23,884 nt of DNA from positions 1 to 23,884 of IMG/VR virus record IMGVR_UViG_3300043464_000915; one strand, given 5' to 3'. Shown in pieces: positions 1-6,152 of this stretch. Origin of the DNA: a virus. A model generated the notes under the pieces. The model was not told the origin of the DNA. It saw only the letters and a program-made list of their open reading frames with translations, and ran no database searches. The first letter of the stretch is position 1, and each line of letters starts with the position of its first letter. The translations under genes were made by a program, and so were the position numbers.

Positions 1-1224
1 CGATACCGTCATCAGGTAAAGCTGAGTGCCGTCGAAGTAACTGTTGTAAGCGCCAGACACTGAGTTATAGGTGACAGCCGATAGGTCACCGAAGTTAGAC
101 CCAGAGTATGTGATGCCGCGCGCCGCACCGTTGACGTATGGCAAATCATAGAAATACCACGTGTCATACACGTAGTTGTAGATAGCCGCCCTATTGCAAC
201 CGGGGTAGCCTGTGTTGTTACCAATAGGGAACCGACAGTATGGGTCACGCGACACATAGCAGAACATCACTTCGCCCTGCTTGGCGTTGTTTACCACAAA
301 GAACTTGGAAGCTTCAGTCGTGACGATATTGTTGAAGATAAAGTCACGGACTCGGCCCATAGCGATGGACTTATTGGTGTAACCATCGTGGGACCATATG
401 TCCTCGTTACCAAACACATAGTGAATAGAGTTATGCTCTGCCACACAGTTCTGGTTAATGACGCCTCTGTTGTTGAACAGACGACGATAGTTGAACACCA
501 AGCTATCGCCCCGATACTCCATGCTCCACGTTTCATTGCGGGCGTAGAGTATCATTCGGTCACGAAGAGGCCATCCGTCTAGCAGTGGGTCTTGAAGGTC
601 GCCTAGGACGTTCTCTGTGGCGCTATTGTTGGTAGCAGCAGTCCATGCACCCGGAGGTGAACCAAAGACCGAGAAGTCGCTGGTCTTCACCATGGTCGGG
701 TAGCGGACACCGTTCTTGGTGATGTTGAGCGCTACAAGGACACCTTGGAAGGAGCGTAAGGCTTCACAGCGCCACTCTGAGTTCCAGTTGGGGAGTGTGG
801 CGAAGCTGGAGCCACCCGTAGTCTTATACCAAGGAACTCGGTCGCTACGGTTTACATAGACCACATCATTCAGGATGGTGGCGGTATACACCAAGCCACT
901 ATCACCCGGTGAGTATCCAGCAGGACTTATGTTGACTTCAGTCGGCGCAGTGCCGGGAGTGGAAGCCGCCCAGTTGGTGATGGTTCCATCTCGGTTGAAC
1001 ACTAAGAATTGGGAACTATCGTTCAAAAGTTTATAGGCTATACATTGGGATGGCGTGGTGTTGCTAAGAGCACCCACAGCGTTAAAGATAGGTCCACGCT
1101 GAATACGGTTGTTCGTAAAGCGGACGTTAGAACCCATGGTGAACGCAGTGATGGGTAGATCAACCGGAGACCAGTCCGTATTGACCCCGAGTTTGCCGAT
1201 GTCACGGACTGGAACGATGGTCAT
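1..1224 (-). CDS. Podophage tail/virion structural protein (C-terminus outside window)
   Basis: The leftward frame is open from an ATG at 1224 to the window edge (408 codons), so the C-terminus is missing. The start has a GAGGA ribosome site six bases upstream and lies just after the stop of the collar-fibre gene. The translation opens MTIVPVRDIGKLGVNTDW and continues with a segment of the type ITAFTMGSNVRFTNNRIQRG. It later has a GNEDIWSHDG motif, is rich in Asn, Thr, Gly and aromatic residues, and has no membrane segments. Podophage virion proteins beside the tail genes, often annotated as stabilisation or beta-propeller-like tail proteins, share this opening and the aromatic-DG repeats. 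The family placement is from recalled resemblance only. Position next to the tail fibre supports a structural role; exact placement in the virion is unknown. Confidence 0.7.
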   Translation of the reverse strand, partial: MTIVPVRDIGKLGVNTDWSPVDLPITAFTMGSNVRFTNNRIQRGPIFNAVGALSNTTPSQCIAYKLLNDSSQFLVFNRDGTITNWAASTPGTAPTEVNISPAGYSPGDSGLVYTATILNDVVYVNRSDRVPWYKTTGGSSFATLPNWNSEWRCEALRSFQGVLVALNITKNGVRYPTMVKTSDFSVFGSPPGAWTAATNNSATENVLGDLQDPLLDGWPLRDRMILYARNETWSMEYRGDSLVFNYRRLFNNRGVINQNCVAEHNSIHYVFGNEDIWSHDGYTNKSIAMGRVRDFIFNNIVTTEASKFFVVNNAKQGEVMFCYVSRDPYCRFPIGNNTGYPGCNRAAIYNYVYDTWYFYDLPYVNGAARGITYSGSNFGDLSAVTYNSVSGAYNSYFDGTQLYLMTVS

Positions 1225-1233
1225 CTATAGTCC

Positions 1234-1989
1234 TCAAAGCTTCATAATGTAGGCCAAGGCGTAATACGGAGGAACGGTAGGAACCGCAGAACTCGCAGCC
1301 GTATTGTTGTGGATGTGTGAACCAGAGCCACCAAAGGAACTGTTAGACGCCGTGATGCCAGTCACACGAGTGTTGATGCTGATACCCGTGTAGTTCGTGC
1401 CAGTGACGGTATTCGTCTTGCCCTGCTCTGCGGTGACAGCAGCCACGCTACCGTTGACCACAGTGCCACTGTTAGACCTGTCGTAGCTGTGAGCGTGACC
1501 GGGGTCCGTGATGGCGTGGTTATGCCCCGGATCAGTCACGGTAATCGTGTGGGCATGAGCAGGAACCTGAGCTTCTGTCAGGGTTACCGCTTGGTTGGTC
1601 AGTGTGATGGTCGGAGTGTTACTAGCAGCACCACCAGTAGAACCCACGGAATACGAGGTGCCTGCACAGACCACAAAACGATTGGTCAGGTCAGGTGTCG
1701 TAATGTTACCTGAGCCGTCAGTCTTCGCTACGGTCTGACCGTTACACAAAGCCCAGCCGGAAGGAACACTAGACGTAGAGCCTGACCACAGCAGGATGGA
1801 ACCAGTGGGGACTAGAGCACCATTCAGTTGGGCCTGAGTGGACGTTACAGCACCAGTGAGGTTCGGAAAGGTGGACTTAAGGACAGACTTTAGTAACCGA
1901 ATGTGGTCGTCAGCTTGACCCACAGGATCAGAGCCGGGAGGGTTACTTGAGTTAAGGTCGCTAATGAAACTTGCAGATTCTATGGCCAA
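1234..1989 (-). CDS. Tail-collar-domain fibre protein
   Basis: A 251-residue tail fibre of the phage tail-collar (microcystin-dependent-protein-like) type. The N-terminus carries NPPGSDPVGQADDHIRLLKS, the usual virion-attachment segment of such fibres. The collar motif follows (PTGSILLWSG, PSGWALCNGQTV, TPDLTNRFVV), then a His-rich shaft with HAH, HNH, HAH and HIH motifs, and the typical ending VPPYYALAYIMKL. HxH motifs coordinate iron in the T4 gp37 fibre tip, so metal binding here is a reasonable inference. I chose a TTG start at 1989 because a GGAG site lies seven bases upstream, just after the stop of the preceding gene. A GTG at 2040 gives a 268-residue alternative overlapping that gene by 35 bases. 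The protein probably contacts the host surface. Confidence 0.85.
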   Translation of the reverse strand: MAIESASFISDLNSSNPPGSDPVGQADDHIRLLKSVLKSTFPNLTGAVTSTQAQLNGALVPTGSILLWSGSTSSVPSGWALCNGQTVAKTDGSGNITTPDLTNRFVVCAGTSYSVGSTGGAASNTPTITLTNQAVTLTEAQVPAHAHTITVTDPGHNHAITDPGHAHSYDRSNSGTVVNGSVAAVTAEQGKTNTVTGTNYTGISINTRVTGITASNSSFGGSGSHIHNNTAASSAVPTVPPYYALAYIMKL

Positions 1990-2005
1990 CGTGAGGCTCC
2001 AATTG

Positions 2006-2413
2006 TTACTCGGAGTCCTCCAGTCGCTGGTAGAACTCACCTACTTTAATAATTTCTTCGGGTGAAGCGTTAGATTTAATTCGGTTTGCTTTTAGGGACA
2101 CAATGATGACGTTGCCCTTAATGTAACCAAGGGCTGGAATAATGCGGTCAATAGAAGGACTGTTGTTTCTACCGTCTTCATTACCGAAAGCTAATTCAAT
2201 GCCTAATACCGGACATTTGTTATCTTTAGGGTAAATGGAAAGAATATAATCAGTATCTAGATCAAAAGGTATACCCTTAGATACAGCTTTAGACTTTGTT
2301 GTATTCAAATTAATACATACTCTAGTTCTAAATGCTGCTTTTGGTGAATACCAATGTCGTCCTACATACACAAAACCATCATCACGAGTATCCCCTAACT
2401 TGGGTTTACTCAT
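2006..2413 (-). CDS. Putative HNH-type homing endonuclease
   Basis: 135 residues. The C-terminal half has the pattern of a common phage nuclease family: CPVLGIEL (Cys67), then SPSIDRIIPALGYIKGNV (Asp89-Arg90), then a SLKANRIKSNAS helix followed by EEII. Family members are usually annotated as HNH or endonuclease VII-like nucleases and occur as free-standing homing genes in phages. The classical DHxH cluster is absent, so the active site is inferred from family pattern only. The start is the ATG at 2413, behind AAAGAGA. The gene is visibly more AT-rich than the neighbouring fibre gene and is inserted at the head of the leftward virion operon, which fits recent acquisition. It ends only 16 bases before the preferred fibre start. 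Confidence 0.6.
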   Translation of the reverse strand: MSKPKLGDTRDDGFVYVGRHWYSPKAAFRTRVCINLNTTKSKAVSKGIPFDLDTDYILSIYPKDNKCPVLGIELAFGNEDGRNNSPSIDRIIPALGYIKGNVIIVSLKANRIKSNASPEEIIKVGEFYQRLEDSE

Positions 2414-2535
2414 GGTTTCTCTTTAATGAATTACACAAGAAATAAGGTTACTAAGGTAGCTTAGAGTATGCTCTTAGTTTTTCTTATATGAATAAACATA
2501 AATACAATCTTCGAGTTTACTCTAAGATACCTATA

Positions 2536-2607
2536 GCTGGTCAGGAATGGGTGGCAGTAGTTACTAGGGGTATCCAGACCCCATGCCTCTGGCTCCTGTC
2601 GGCCAGC
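2536..2607. other. Candidate structured RNA element (branched fold)
   Basis: Nested complementary segments can form a branched structure: GCTGG 2536-2540 with CCAGC 2603-2607, CAGGA 2542-2546 with TCCTG 2594-2598, GGCA 2553-2556 with TGCC 2584-2587, and inside this a GGGGT/ACCCC hairpin at 2567-2582. A competing helix pairs CCAGA 2574-2578 with TCTGG 2588-2592. It has roughly tRNA size but no T-arm consensus or CCA-ready acceptor. The transcribed strand is unknown; a leftward transcript would place it in the 5' leader of the nuclease/fibre operon. Confidence 0.25.
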
Positions 2608-2852
2608 AAAACTACGCATTGTTCGCGTGTTCTCTTCTATATGCATAGATAGAAGCAAAAAGTGACGCCAAGTCATTGTTCTTAAAGGGTCTCAGCGAAA
2701 CTACGTGTTTTTCAGGAAACTGGGGGTTCTGGGGGTTACTTTGAGCACCGGAACGGTGTTCCTGTGGTTCCATCTGGCTCGGGTTTTGGTTCCATAAGTT
2801 GGCGAAAGGTTGCTCTGAGACGAACAACAACCTAGCCGCTTCAGGCAATTTT

Positions 2853-2870
2853 TTGAAAAGCAATTTTCAA
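2853..2870. repeat. Perfect 7-bp inverted repeat with GCAA loop
   Basis: TTGAAAA (2853-2859) and TTTTCAA (2864-2870) are exact complements around a GCAA tetraloop, which is a GNRA-type loop when read on the plus strand. No T-run follows on either strand, so it is not a standard intrinsic terminator. It could be a protein-binding site or an RNA hairpin in an early leader. Confidence 0.45.
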
Positions 2871-3044
2871 GCGATTAGCAGGGGGAGACAAGCGGTAGGG
2901 ACCCGTTGCAACCTGTGGTCGCTGCATGTTCTTGTGGTTGCTCACTGTTCACTGTGGGTTGCGGACTAGGTATCCGCTTGGCTTGTTAGATGATGCATGA
3001 TGTAGACGCAGGGTTACGCATGGCAAACCGTGTGTGAATTGTTA

Positions 3045-3088
3045 GACATTCGGCGGACATTTGCCGGACATTCGGTAGACATTGGCAA
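3045..3088. repeat. Four tandem 11-bp GACATT repeats (iteron-like array)
   Basis: GACATT begins at 3045, 3056, 3067 and 3078, exactly 11 bases apart. The units are GACATTCGGCG, GACATTTGCCG, GACATTCGGTA and GACATTGGCAA. Spacing of one helical turn puts all copies on the same DNA face, as in iterons of replication origins or in arrays bound by a regulator. The array lies about 290 bases upstream of the first rightward gene and about 630 bases upstream of the first leftward gene, followed by AT-rich sequence. The repeats are visible directly; function is inference. Confidence 0.7.
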
Positions 3089-3192
3089 TGGTTAGCCATA
3101 GGCATCTATATCTAGTGTGTATCATCTACATCTTGTATAAATTACGATTATTTATAGGTTTTCATAAGTTGTTGAAAACAAACGGACTTCTC

Positions 3193-3210
3193 GACACTAC
3201 GCATTGTGTC
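3193..3210. repeat. Inverted repeat containing a 12-mer repeated at 2611-2622
   Basis: GACAC (3193-3197) and GTGTC (3206-3210) flank an eight-base loop. The 12-mer ACTACGCATTGT inside it (3196-3207) also occurs at 2611-2622, 585 bases away in the same control region. The shared 12-mer is unlikely by chance in so short a span. The inverted arms are present only at the right copy. Possible roles are a regulator site or part of an origin. Confidence 0.35.
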
Positions 3211-3310
3211 ATAAACTATTGATAATAAAGGCGAATCTTTGCGCGATTTGCCCTAAGAGCAACCTTTCGCCCCCATACATAACCTATTGATTTTACACAC
3301 ACTAAAAATA

Positions 3311-3342
3311 GGTGTTTGCCCATGGGCAATTAGTGCTATTCT
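3311..3342 (+). promoter_or_regulatory. Candidate early promoter overlapped by a 14-bp palindromic operator
   Basis: TTGCCCATGGGCAA at 3316-3329 is a perfect palindrome. An extended -10 (TGcTATTCT, hexamer 3337-3342) lies just downstream. TTTGCC (3315-3320), inside the palindrome, is 16 bases from it and can serve as a weak -35. Transcription would start near 3349, about 30 bases before the first early gene. A protein bound to the palindrome would cover the -35 and spacer, the usual geometry of repression. The half-site TTGCCCAT recurs at 3604, 3749, 4484, 8900 and, inverted, 8961. Promoter assignment is inference from weak consensus. Confidence 0.45.
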
Positions 3343-3378
3343 GCACTCATCGGAAACAAATCAACACGGGATAACACT

Positions 3379-3600
3379 ATGAATAAGCAAAGCCTAAACC
3401 GCGCAATCGGTCTCGCCATGTCTGCCCTGCAGCAAGCCCGCGCCTTTGGTTATAGCCAGCGCGCTGTTGCTTTCATTAGTTGCGCCCTGAGTATGCTCAA
3501 TCGTGCGCGGGCTAGTCTTAAGGTTGGCGATGCAGCGCGGGCGCAATTGCTTGCGTCAATAGCTCATCAACAAATCACGTGCGCCATTGCCGCGCGCTAA
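3379..3600 (+). CDS. Small early protein of unknown function (helical, Ala-rich)
   Basis: 73 residues from an ATG at 3379 behind a CGGGATAA ribosome site. The protein is basic, Ala/Arg/Gln-rich and probably all helical, with two helices bounded near ARAFGYSQRA and a KVGDAARAQ turn. There is no signal peptide or clear membrane segment, and I do not recognise the family. It is the first rightward gene after the control region and the candidate promoter, the position where T7-like phages place host-takeover proteins. Its stop overlaps a TAATG junction that begins the intergenic repeat at 3598. The reading frame is reliable; the role is not. Confidence 0.65.
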   Translation: MNKQSLNRAIGLAMSALQQARAFGYSQRAVAFISCALSMLNRARASLKVGDAARAQLLASIAHQQITCAIAAR

Positions 3601-3640
3601 TGGTTGCCCATGTTCACCACAAGCGACACTAGGGGATAAT
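3598..3640 (+). repeat. Early-gene junction repeat, copy 1
   Basis: 43 bases starting at the stop codon of the first early gene and ending in the AGGGGATAAT ribosome-site segment of the next. It matches the copy at 3743-3784 with one substitution and one single-base indel; the first 27 bases are identical. It contains TTGCCCATG and a ten-codon mini frame from the overlapping TAATG (MVAHVHHKRH). Confidence 0.85.
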
Positions 3641-3643
3641 CTC

Positions 3644-3745
3644 ATGACCTATTCAAGCTTTGCCTATGGCTTCTTCTTCGCTATGTCCATTGTGTTTGCT
3701 GGTCTCACGATTGGCTTTTCTACCATGGCTTTTTTCATGGGCTAA
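3644..3745 (+). CDS. 33-residue single-span membrane peptide
   Basis: The ATG at 3644 follows AGGGGATAATCTC, a strong ribosome site carried by the upstream junction repeat. The product (MTYSSFAYGFFFAMSIVFAG and a further 13 residues) is almost entirely hydrophobic and can form one transmembrane helix, with small and aromatic residues throughout and no charged residue. It is flanked on both sides by near-identical junction repeats, so it forms a repeat-bounded cassette. Early membrane peptides of phages often act in exclusion or on host membrane enzymes, but nothing here identifies a target. Family not recognised. The ribosome site and cassette structure make translation likely despite the small size. 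Confidence 0.6.
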   Translation: MTYSSFAYGFFFAMSIVFAGLTIGFSTMAFFMG

Positions 3746-3784
3746 TGGTTGCCCATGTTCACCACAAGCAACACAGGGGATAAT
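3743..3784 (+). repeat. Early-gene junction repeat, copy 2
   Basis: 42 bases nearly identical to 3598-3640, again beginning with the upstream stop (TAATGG), containing TTGCCCATG and ending in AGGGGATAAT, which supplies the ribosome site of the next gene. The TAATG overlap again opens a mini frame beginning MVAHVHHK. Confidence 0.85.
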
Positions 3785-3787
3785 GCT

Positions 3788-4480
3788 ATGAATAAGTTCT
3801 TTTCGTTTACGCTAAAATCACGCAATAGCAAAACGGGAGACATTCCCGTTTCTACTAGCAATAAATCCACCTGCCCTAATGCCTGCCCATTGCAAGCCAC
3901 TGGCGCTTGCTACGCAAAGCATGGTCCGCTTGGCATGCTATGGTCCGCTATTGATACAGGCAATGTGAAGCGCGGCGCTATTGTTTGGCAGACATTGCTT
4001 GAACGGGTGAAAGCCTTACCCGATGGCCAATTATGGCGCCATAACCAAGCCGGTGATTTGCCGGGAGATAATGACTGCATTGACCCTGTGGCCATGCGTG
4101 AACTTGTGTCTGCCAATAGCGGGCGCAAAGGCTTCACCTATACTCACAAGCCTGTGGAAACAAACGAAGCCAATGCGGCGCTAGTCGCACATGCCAACGC
4201 TAATGGCTTCACTGTCAACCTTAGCGCCGACAACCTATCCGAAGCCGATAGCCTAAAAGCGCTCAATATCGGTCCTGTGGTGACTGTGTTGCCACGCGAA
4301 GCGCCAGCCGTTTCCTATACGCCACAGGGACACAAGGTTGTGGTTTGCCCTGCACAAACCCGAGACGATGTGACATGCAAATCATGCGGCCTGTGCGCCA
4401 TAGCAGCGCGAGACGTTATTGTGGGCTTTCTTGCCCATGGCGTTAGCGCGAAGAAGGCTGAAGCCATTGCTTTGGCCTAA
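3788..4480 (+). CDS. DUF7227/gp88-like phage protein, Cys-rich
   Basis: 230 residues. I use the ATG at 3788 because the junction repeat places AGGGGATAAT before it; an in-frame ATG at 3749 lies inside the repeat and is less likely. Recognisable features in order are SRNSKTGDIPVSTSNKSTCP, CPNACPLQATGACYAK, LWRHNQAGDLPG, GFTYTHKP, FTVNLSADNLSEAD, PVVTVLP, VVVCPAQT and TCKSCGLCA, ending with VGFLAHG and a Lys/Ala tail. This matches a widespread phage and plasmid family usually annotated DUF7227 or gp88-like, whose function is unknown. The two Cys clusters (CxxxCP...C and CxxCxxC) suggest metal binding or an iron-sulphur site, which is inference. The gene ends in another TAATGG junction. Confidence 0.75.
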   Translation: MNKFFSFTLKSRNSKTGDIPVSTSNKSTCPNACPLQATGACYAKHGPLGMLWSAIDTGNVKRGAIVWQTLLERVKALPDGQLWRHNQAGDLPGDNDCIDPVAMRELVSANSGRKGFTYTHKPVETNEANAALVAHANANGFTVNLSADNLSEADSLKALNIGPVVTVLPREAPAVSYTPQGHKVVVCPAQTRDDVTCKSCGLCAIAARDVIVGFLAHGVSAKKAEAIALA

Positions 4481-4496
4481 TGGTTGCCCATGTTCA
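4478..4496 (+). repeat. Early-gene junction repeat, copy 3 (truncated)
   Basis: TAATGGTTGCCCATGTTCA matches the first 19 bases of the junction repeats at 3598 and 3743, again starting on the upstream stop codon, then diverges into GAAAGG, the ribosome site of the following gene. Confidence 0.75.
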
Positions 4497-4515
4497 TACT
4501 GTGAAAGGTAAACCC

Positions 4516-4689
4516 ATGTCTTACGTCATACAATTCCGCACTCGCACCCGTCACGATTACAAGTGGCGAACGATTGGTCCGTTTACCTATGCAACCCGCG
4601 AACATGCGGTAAACGCAGCGCGCCTAATGTTTCCCCATGGCTATTCGTTCGACTGTGTGCGTTTTCGTTCTACTCACAAGGGGAATTGA
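4516..4689 (+). CDS. Small early protein of unknown function
   Basis: 57 residues from the ATG at 4516 (MSYVIQFRTRTRHDYKW), preceded by GAAAGG at suitable distance. An in-frame ATG at 4480 would add 12 residues encoded by the junction repeat and is not preferred. The protein is short, basic and aromatic, with a beta-strand-like FRTRTRHDYKWRTIGPFTY followed by a helical ATREHAVNAARL, a pattern seen in many small phage proteins that lack assigned roles. The next gene begins three bases after its stop. Confidence 0.6.
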   Translation: MSYVIQFRTRTRHDYKWRTIGPFTYATREHAVNAARLMFPHGYSFDCVRFRSTHKGN

Positions 4690-4691
4690 CC

Positions 4692-4913
4692 ATGTCTTAC
4701 AAGCCAGAAGTTCAAACTGATAGCAGCGGCAAATGGTATGGCAATGCTTTGCGGTTTGCCACGTATGAGGAAGCATTCGAGAACGCCCGCGACCTGTCAT
4801 GCCGGTGGTTTGCTGTTATGGATTTCAGAGCCAGTGAAAGCAGCGACCCTGTGAACTATGCCTATCGCGACCACAAGCTTGTTACGTTGGAAAGCAAGGA
4901 AACAACGCCATGA
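4692..4913 (+). CDS. Small conserved-type phage protein, unknown function
   Basis: 73 residues starting at ATG 4692 behind AAGGGGAATTGACC, a strong ribosome site. The sequence contains VQTDSSGKWYGNALRFATYEEAFENARDL, then RWFAVMDFRASESSDPVNY. A small phage/plasmid family shares this pattern (a W-Y-x-N turn, FAT-EEA helix and ESxDPVN), but no function is known to me. The upstream half of this frame overlaps the preceding gene and has no better start. Its stop overlaps the next ATG as ATGA, which suggests translational coupling. Confidence 0.65.
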   Translation: MSYKPEVQTDSSGKWYGNALRFATYEEAFENARDLSCRWFAVMDFRASESSDPVNYAYRDHKLVTLESKETTP

Positions 4914-5080
4914 AACGCGAACGACTAGCAGCAACCTATGCCGAATGGGTCGTTGATAATCTCTCTTATGAGGACTTATGTGAACGAGCCGAAGAAGCAA
5001 TTGTGCGCGACATTCTAGAAGGCTTAGAGAACGGCAGCATTACCGAAGACCAGTTATTCGATGAGATGGAGCAAGACTAA
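4910..5080 (+). CDS. Small acidic early protein
   Basis: 56 residues from ATG 4910, overlapping the previous stop in an ATGA junction and ending in a TAATG overlap with the next gene. The translation (MKRERLAATYAEWVVDNLSY, then a Glu/Asp-rich helix ending EDQLFDEMEQD) is acidic and helical. It has no membrane segment and no family I recognise. Early acidic peptides sometimes mimic DNA or bind host polymerase; that is only a possibility here. Coupled junctions on both sides are the main support for expression. Confidence 0.6.
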   Translation: MKRERLAATYAEWVVDNLSYEDLCERAEEAIVRDILEGLENGSITEDQLFDEMEQD

Positions 5081-5241
5081 TGAGCAACCACCACAACACG
5101 ACGCCCTCGCGCGTTTATACCACCCCCCGCGCGTATCTCGCGTTCTACACGTTCCTCGACGCCCTCGCGTTTATTATGGGCGTGTTGCTCGGTGCATTCA
5201 CTCTAGGCCGCATGATGGCTTGGTATTTTTTTGGCCAATAG
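5080..5241 (+). CDS. 53-residue single-span membrane protein
   Basis: The ATG at 5080 overlaps the preceding TAA (TAATG). The product has a polar N-terminus with SNHHNTTPSRVYTTPRAYLA, then a hydrophobic stretch FYTFLDALAFIMGVLLGAFTLG that can span the membrane, and a short MMAWYFFGQ tail. This is the first gene with CTCGCG motifs: three copies, at 5106, 5137 and 5164. A frame beginning at 5061 on the same strand is an out-of-frame shadow. It ends directly in junction repeat copy 4. The role is unknown; a second early membrane peptide near the one at 3644 suggests action at the host envelope. Confidence 0.6.
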   Translation: MSNHHNTTPSRVYTTPRAYLAFYTFLDALAFIMGVLLGAFTLGRMMAWYFFGQ

Positions 5242-5258
5242 TATGCCCATGTTCACAC
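5239..5258 (+). repeat. Early-gene junction repeat, copy 4 (diverged)
   Basis: TAGTATGCCCATGTTCACAC keeps the TGCCCATGTTCA core of the other junction repeats, again starting on the upstream stop codon. The TTGCCCAT half-site is changed to ATGCCCAT. AAAGG before the DUF932 start follows downstream. Confidence 0.6.
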
Positions 5259-5279
5259 ACACACTGAAAGGCTAGTATC

Positions 5280-6149
5280 ATGAACTTCCACTATACCCGC
5301 ACCTCGCGTTCTACTCACGCTCTCACTGAGGACGCCCTCGCGCTACTCGCGCCCTCTGTGTTCGCTCTCGACAAGCACGAGTCACGCAGCGACAAGTTTA
5401 TTGCTGTTCCAACCATTGATGTGGTGCGTGAATTACAGCGGCATGACTTCCTGCCTATTGGCGCAAAGCAGAGCCGCACACGCGACCCCTCGCGCCGAGA
5501 GTATACAAAGCACCTTATACGTTTCCGCCATGCTTCTACCATCACGCCCTCTCGCGCGACTGATGGTGTCCCCGAGATTATCCTTAAGAACGCTAATGAC
5601 GGGACCAGCGCTTATGATCTGATGGCAGGCGTCTGGCGCGAGGTGTGCCTAAATGGTCTTGTGGTGCTTCAGGAAGGCATTGAGTCTATCAAAGTGCGCC
5701 ACAATGGCCGCAGGGTCATAGATGACGTTGTCGAGGGAACATATCGCGTCCTAGGGCAGACTGAGACCTATATGGCAGCACCAGAACAATGGTCCGCCAT
5801 CGCCGTCTCGCGCGAGGCTGCTATGGCCTATGCGGAAGAGGCGCACATGTTGCGCTTTGAACCTGAGAGCAACACCACAGTAAAACCCGTTGACCTATTG
5901 CGCCCCCGTCGCGCGGAGGACAGATCAACAGACCTATGGACTGTGTTTAATGTTGTGCAGGAAAATATCATTAAAGGTGGCTTGTCGGACACTCGCGTGT
6001 CTCTCGATTCGCGCGGGCGTCAACGTGTTCGCTACATGCACACGCGACCTGTCAACGGTATTGACCAAGACATCAGCCTGAACCGCGACCTGTGGCAACT
6101 AACAGCCACTATGGCTGGACACATCTCGTCGCAGCACCTCGCGGCCTAA
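5280..6149 (+). CDS. DUF932 family protein
   Basis: 289 residues from ATG 5280 behind GAAAGG. The order of recognisable blocks is SDKFIAVPTIDVVRELQRHDFLP, QSRTRDPSRREYTKHLIRFRH, GVPEIILKNANDGTSAYDLMAGVWREVCLNGLVV, then a basic middle with VEGTYRVLGQTE, and a C-terminal LWTVFNVVQENIIKGG. This matches the DUF932 (phage/plasmid-like) family. Members lie beside early or plasmid maintenance genes and have been suggested to interact with DNA, but the biochemical role is not established. The gene carries eight CTCGCG motifs in all three codon phases, several encoding Ser-Arg or Leu-Ala, showing that the motif has shaped its codon choice. Confidence 0.8.
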   Translation: MNFHYTRTSRSTHALTEDALALLAPSVFALDKHESRSDKFIAVPTIDVVRELQRHDFLPIGAKQSRTRDPSRREYTKHLIRFRHASTITPSRATDGVPEIILKNANDGTSAYDLMAGVWREVCLNGLVVLQEGIESIKVRHNGRRVIDDVVEGTYRVLGQTETYMAAPEQWSAIAVSREAAMAYAEEAHMLRFEPESNTTVKPVDLLRPRRAEDRSTDLWTVFNVVQENIIKGGLSDTRVSLDSRGRQRVRYMHTRPVNGIDQDISLNRDLWQLTATMAGHISSQHLAA

Positions 6150-6152
6150 CAC

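Larger units (their letters stand above)
2414..3378. other. Divergent intergenic control region, no convincing gene
   Basis: About 960 bases between the leftward virion genes and the rightward early genes. Small frames exist but lack ribosome sites and family resemblance. The region is instead dense in short repeats and hairpins: a branched foldable element near 2536-2607, CACCG-GAA-CGGTG at 2746-2758, TTGAAAA-GCAA-TTTTCAA at 2853-2870, tandem TCACTGT at 2942-2955, GCGGA/TCCGC at 2961-2977, four 11-bp GACATT repeats at 3045-3088, GACAC/GTGTC at 3193-3210, and a perfect palindrome at 3316-3329. A divergent promoter region, a replication origin, or both, is the most economical reading; the sequence alone does not separate these. 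Confidence 0.6.

Noticed and set aside
2460-2487. Stem followed by TTTTTC as a rightward terminator
   Set aside because: The stem has only four perfect pairs next to the loop and a mismatch, and no rightward gene lies to its left.
2523-2545. CTATAG on the minus strand as a T7-type promoter
   Set aside because: Only six bases match and no second copy with longer shared context was found.
2536-2607. Possible tRNA from its size and branched pairing
   Set aside because: No T-arm consensus, no standard anticodon arm and no continuous 7-bp acceptor stem. Listed only as a structured element.
2612-2863. Leftward 83-codon frame in the gene-free region, with another at 2461-2676
   Set aside because: No ribosome site, no family resemblance, odd composition, and they cross several inverted repeats and direct repeats. 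Better explained as noncoding.
3045-3088. CRISPR-like array
   Set aside because: Units are 11 bases with no unique spacers; it is a tandem iteron-like repeat.
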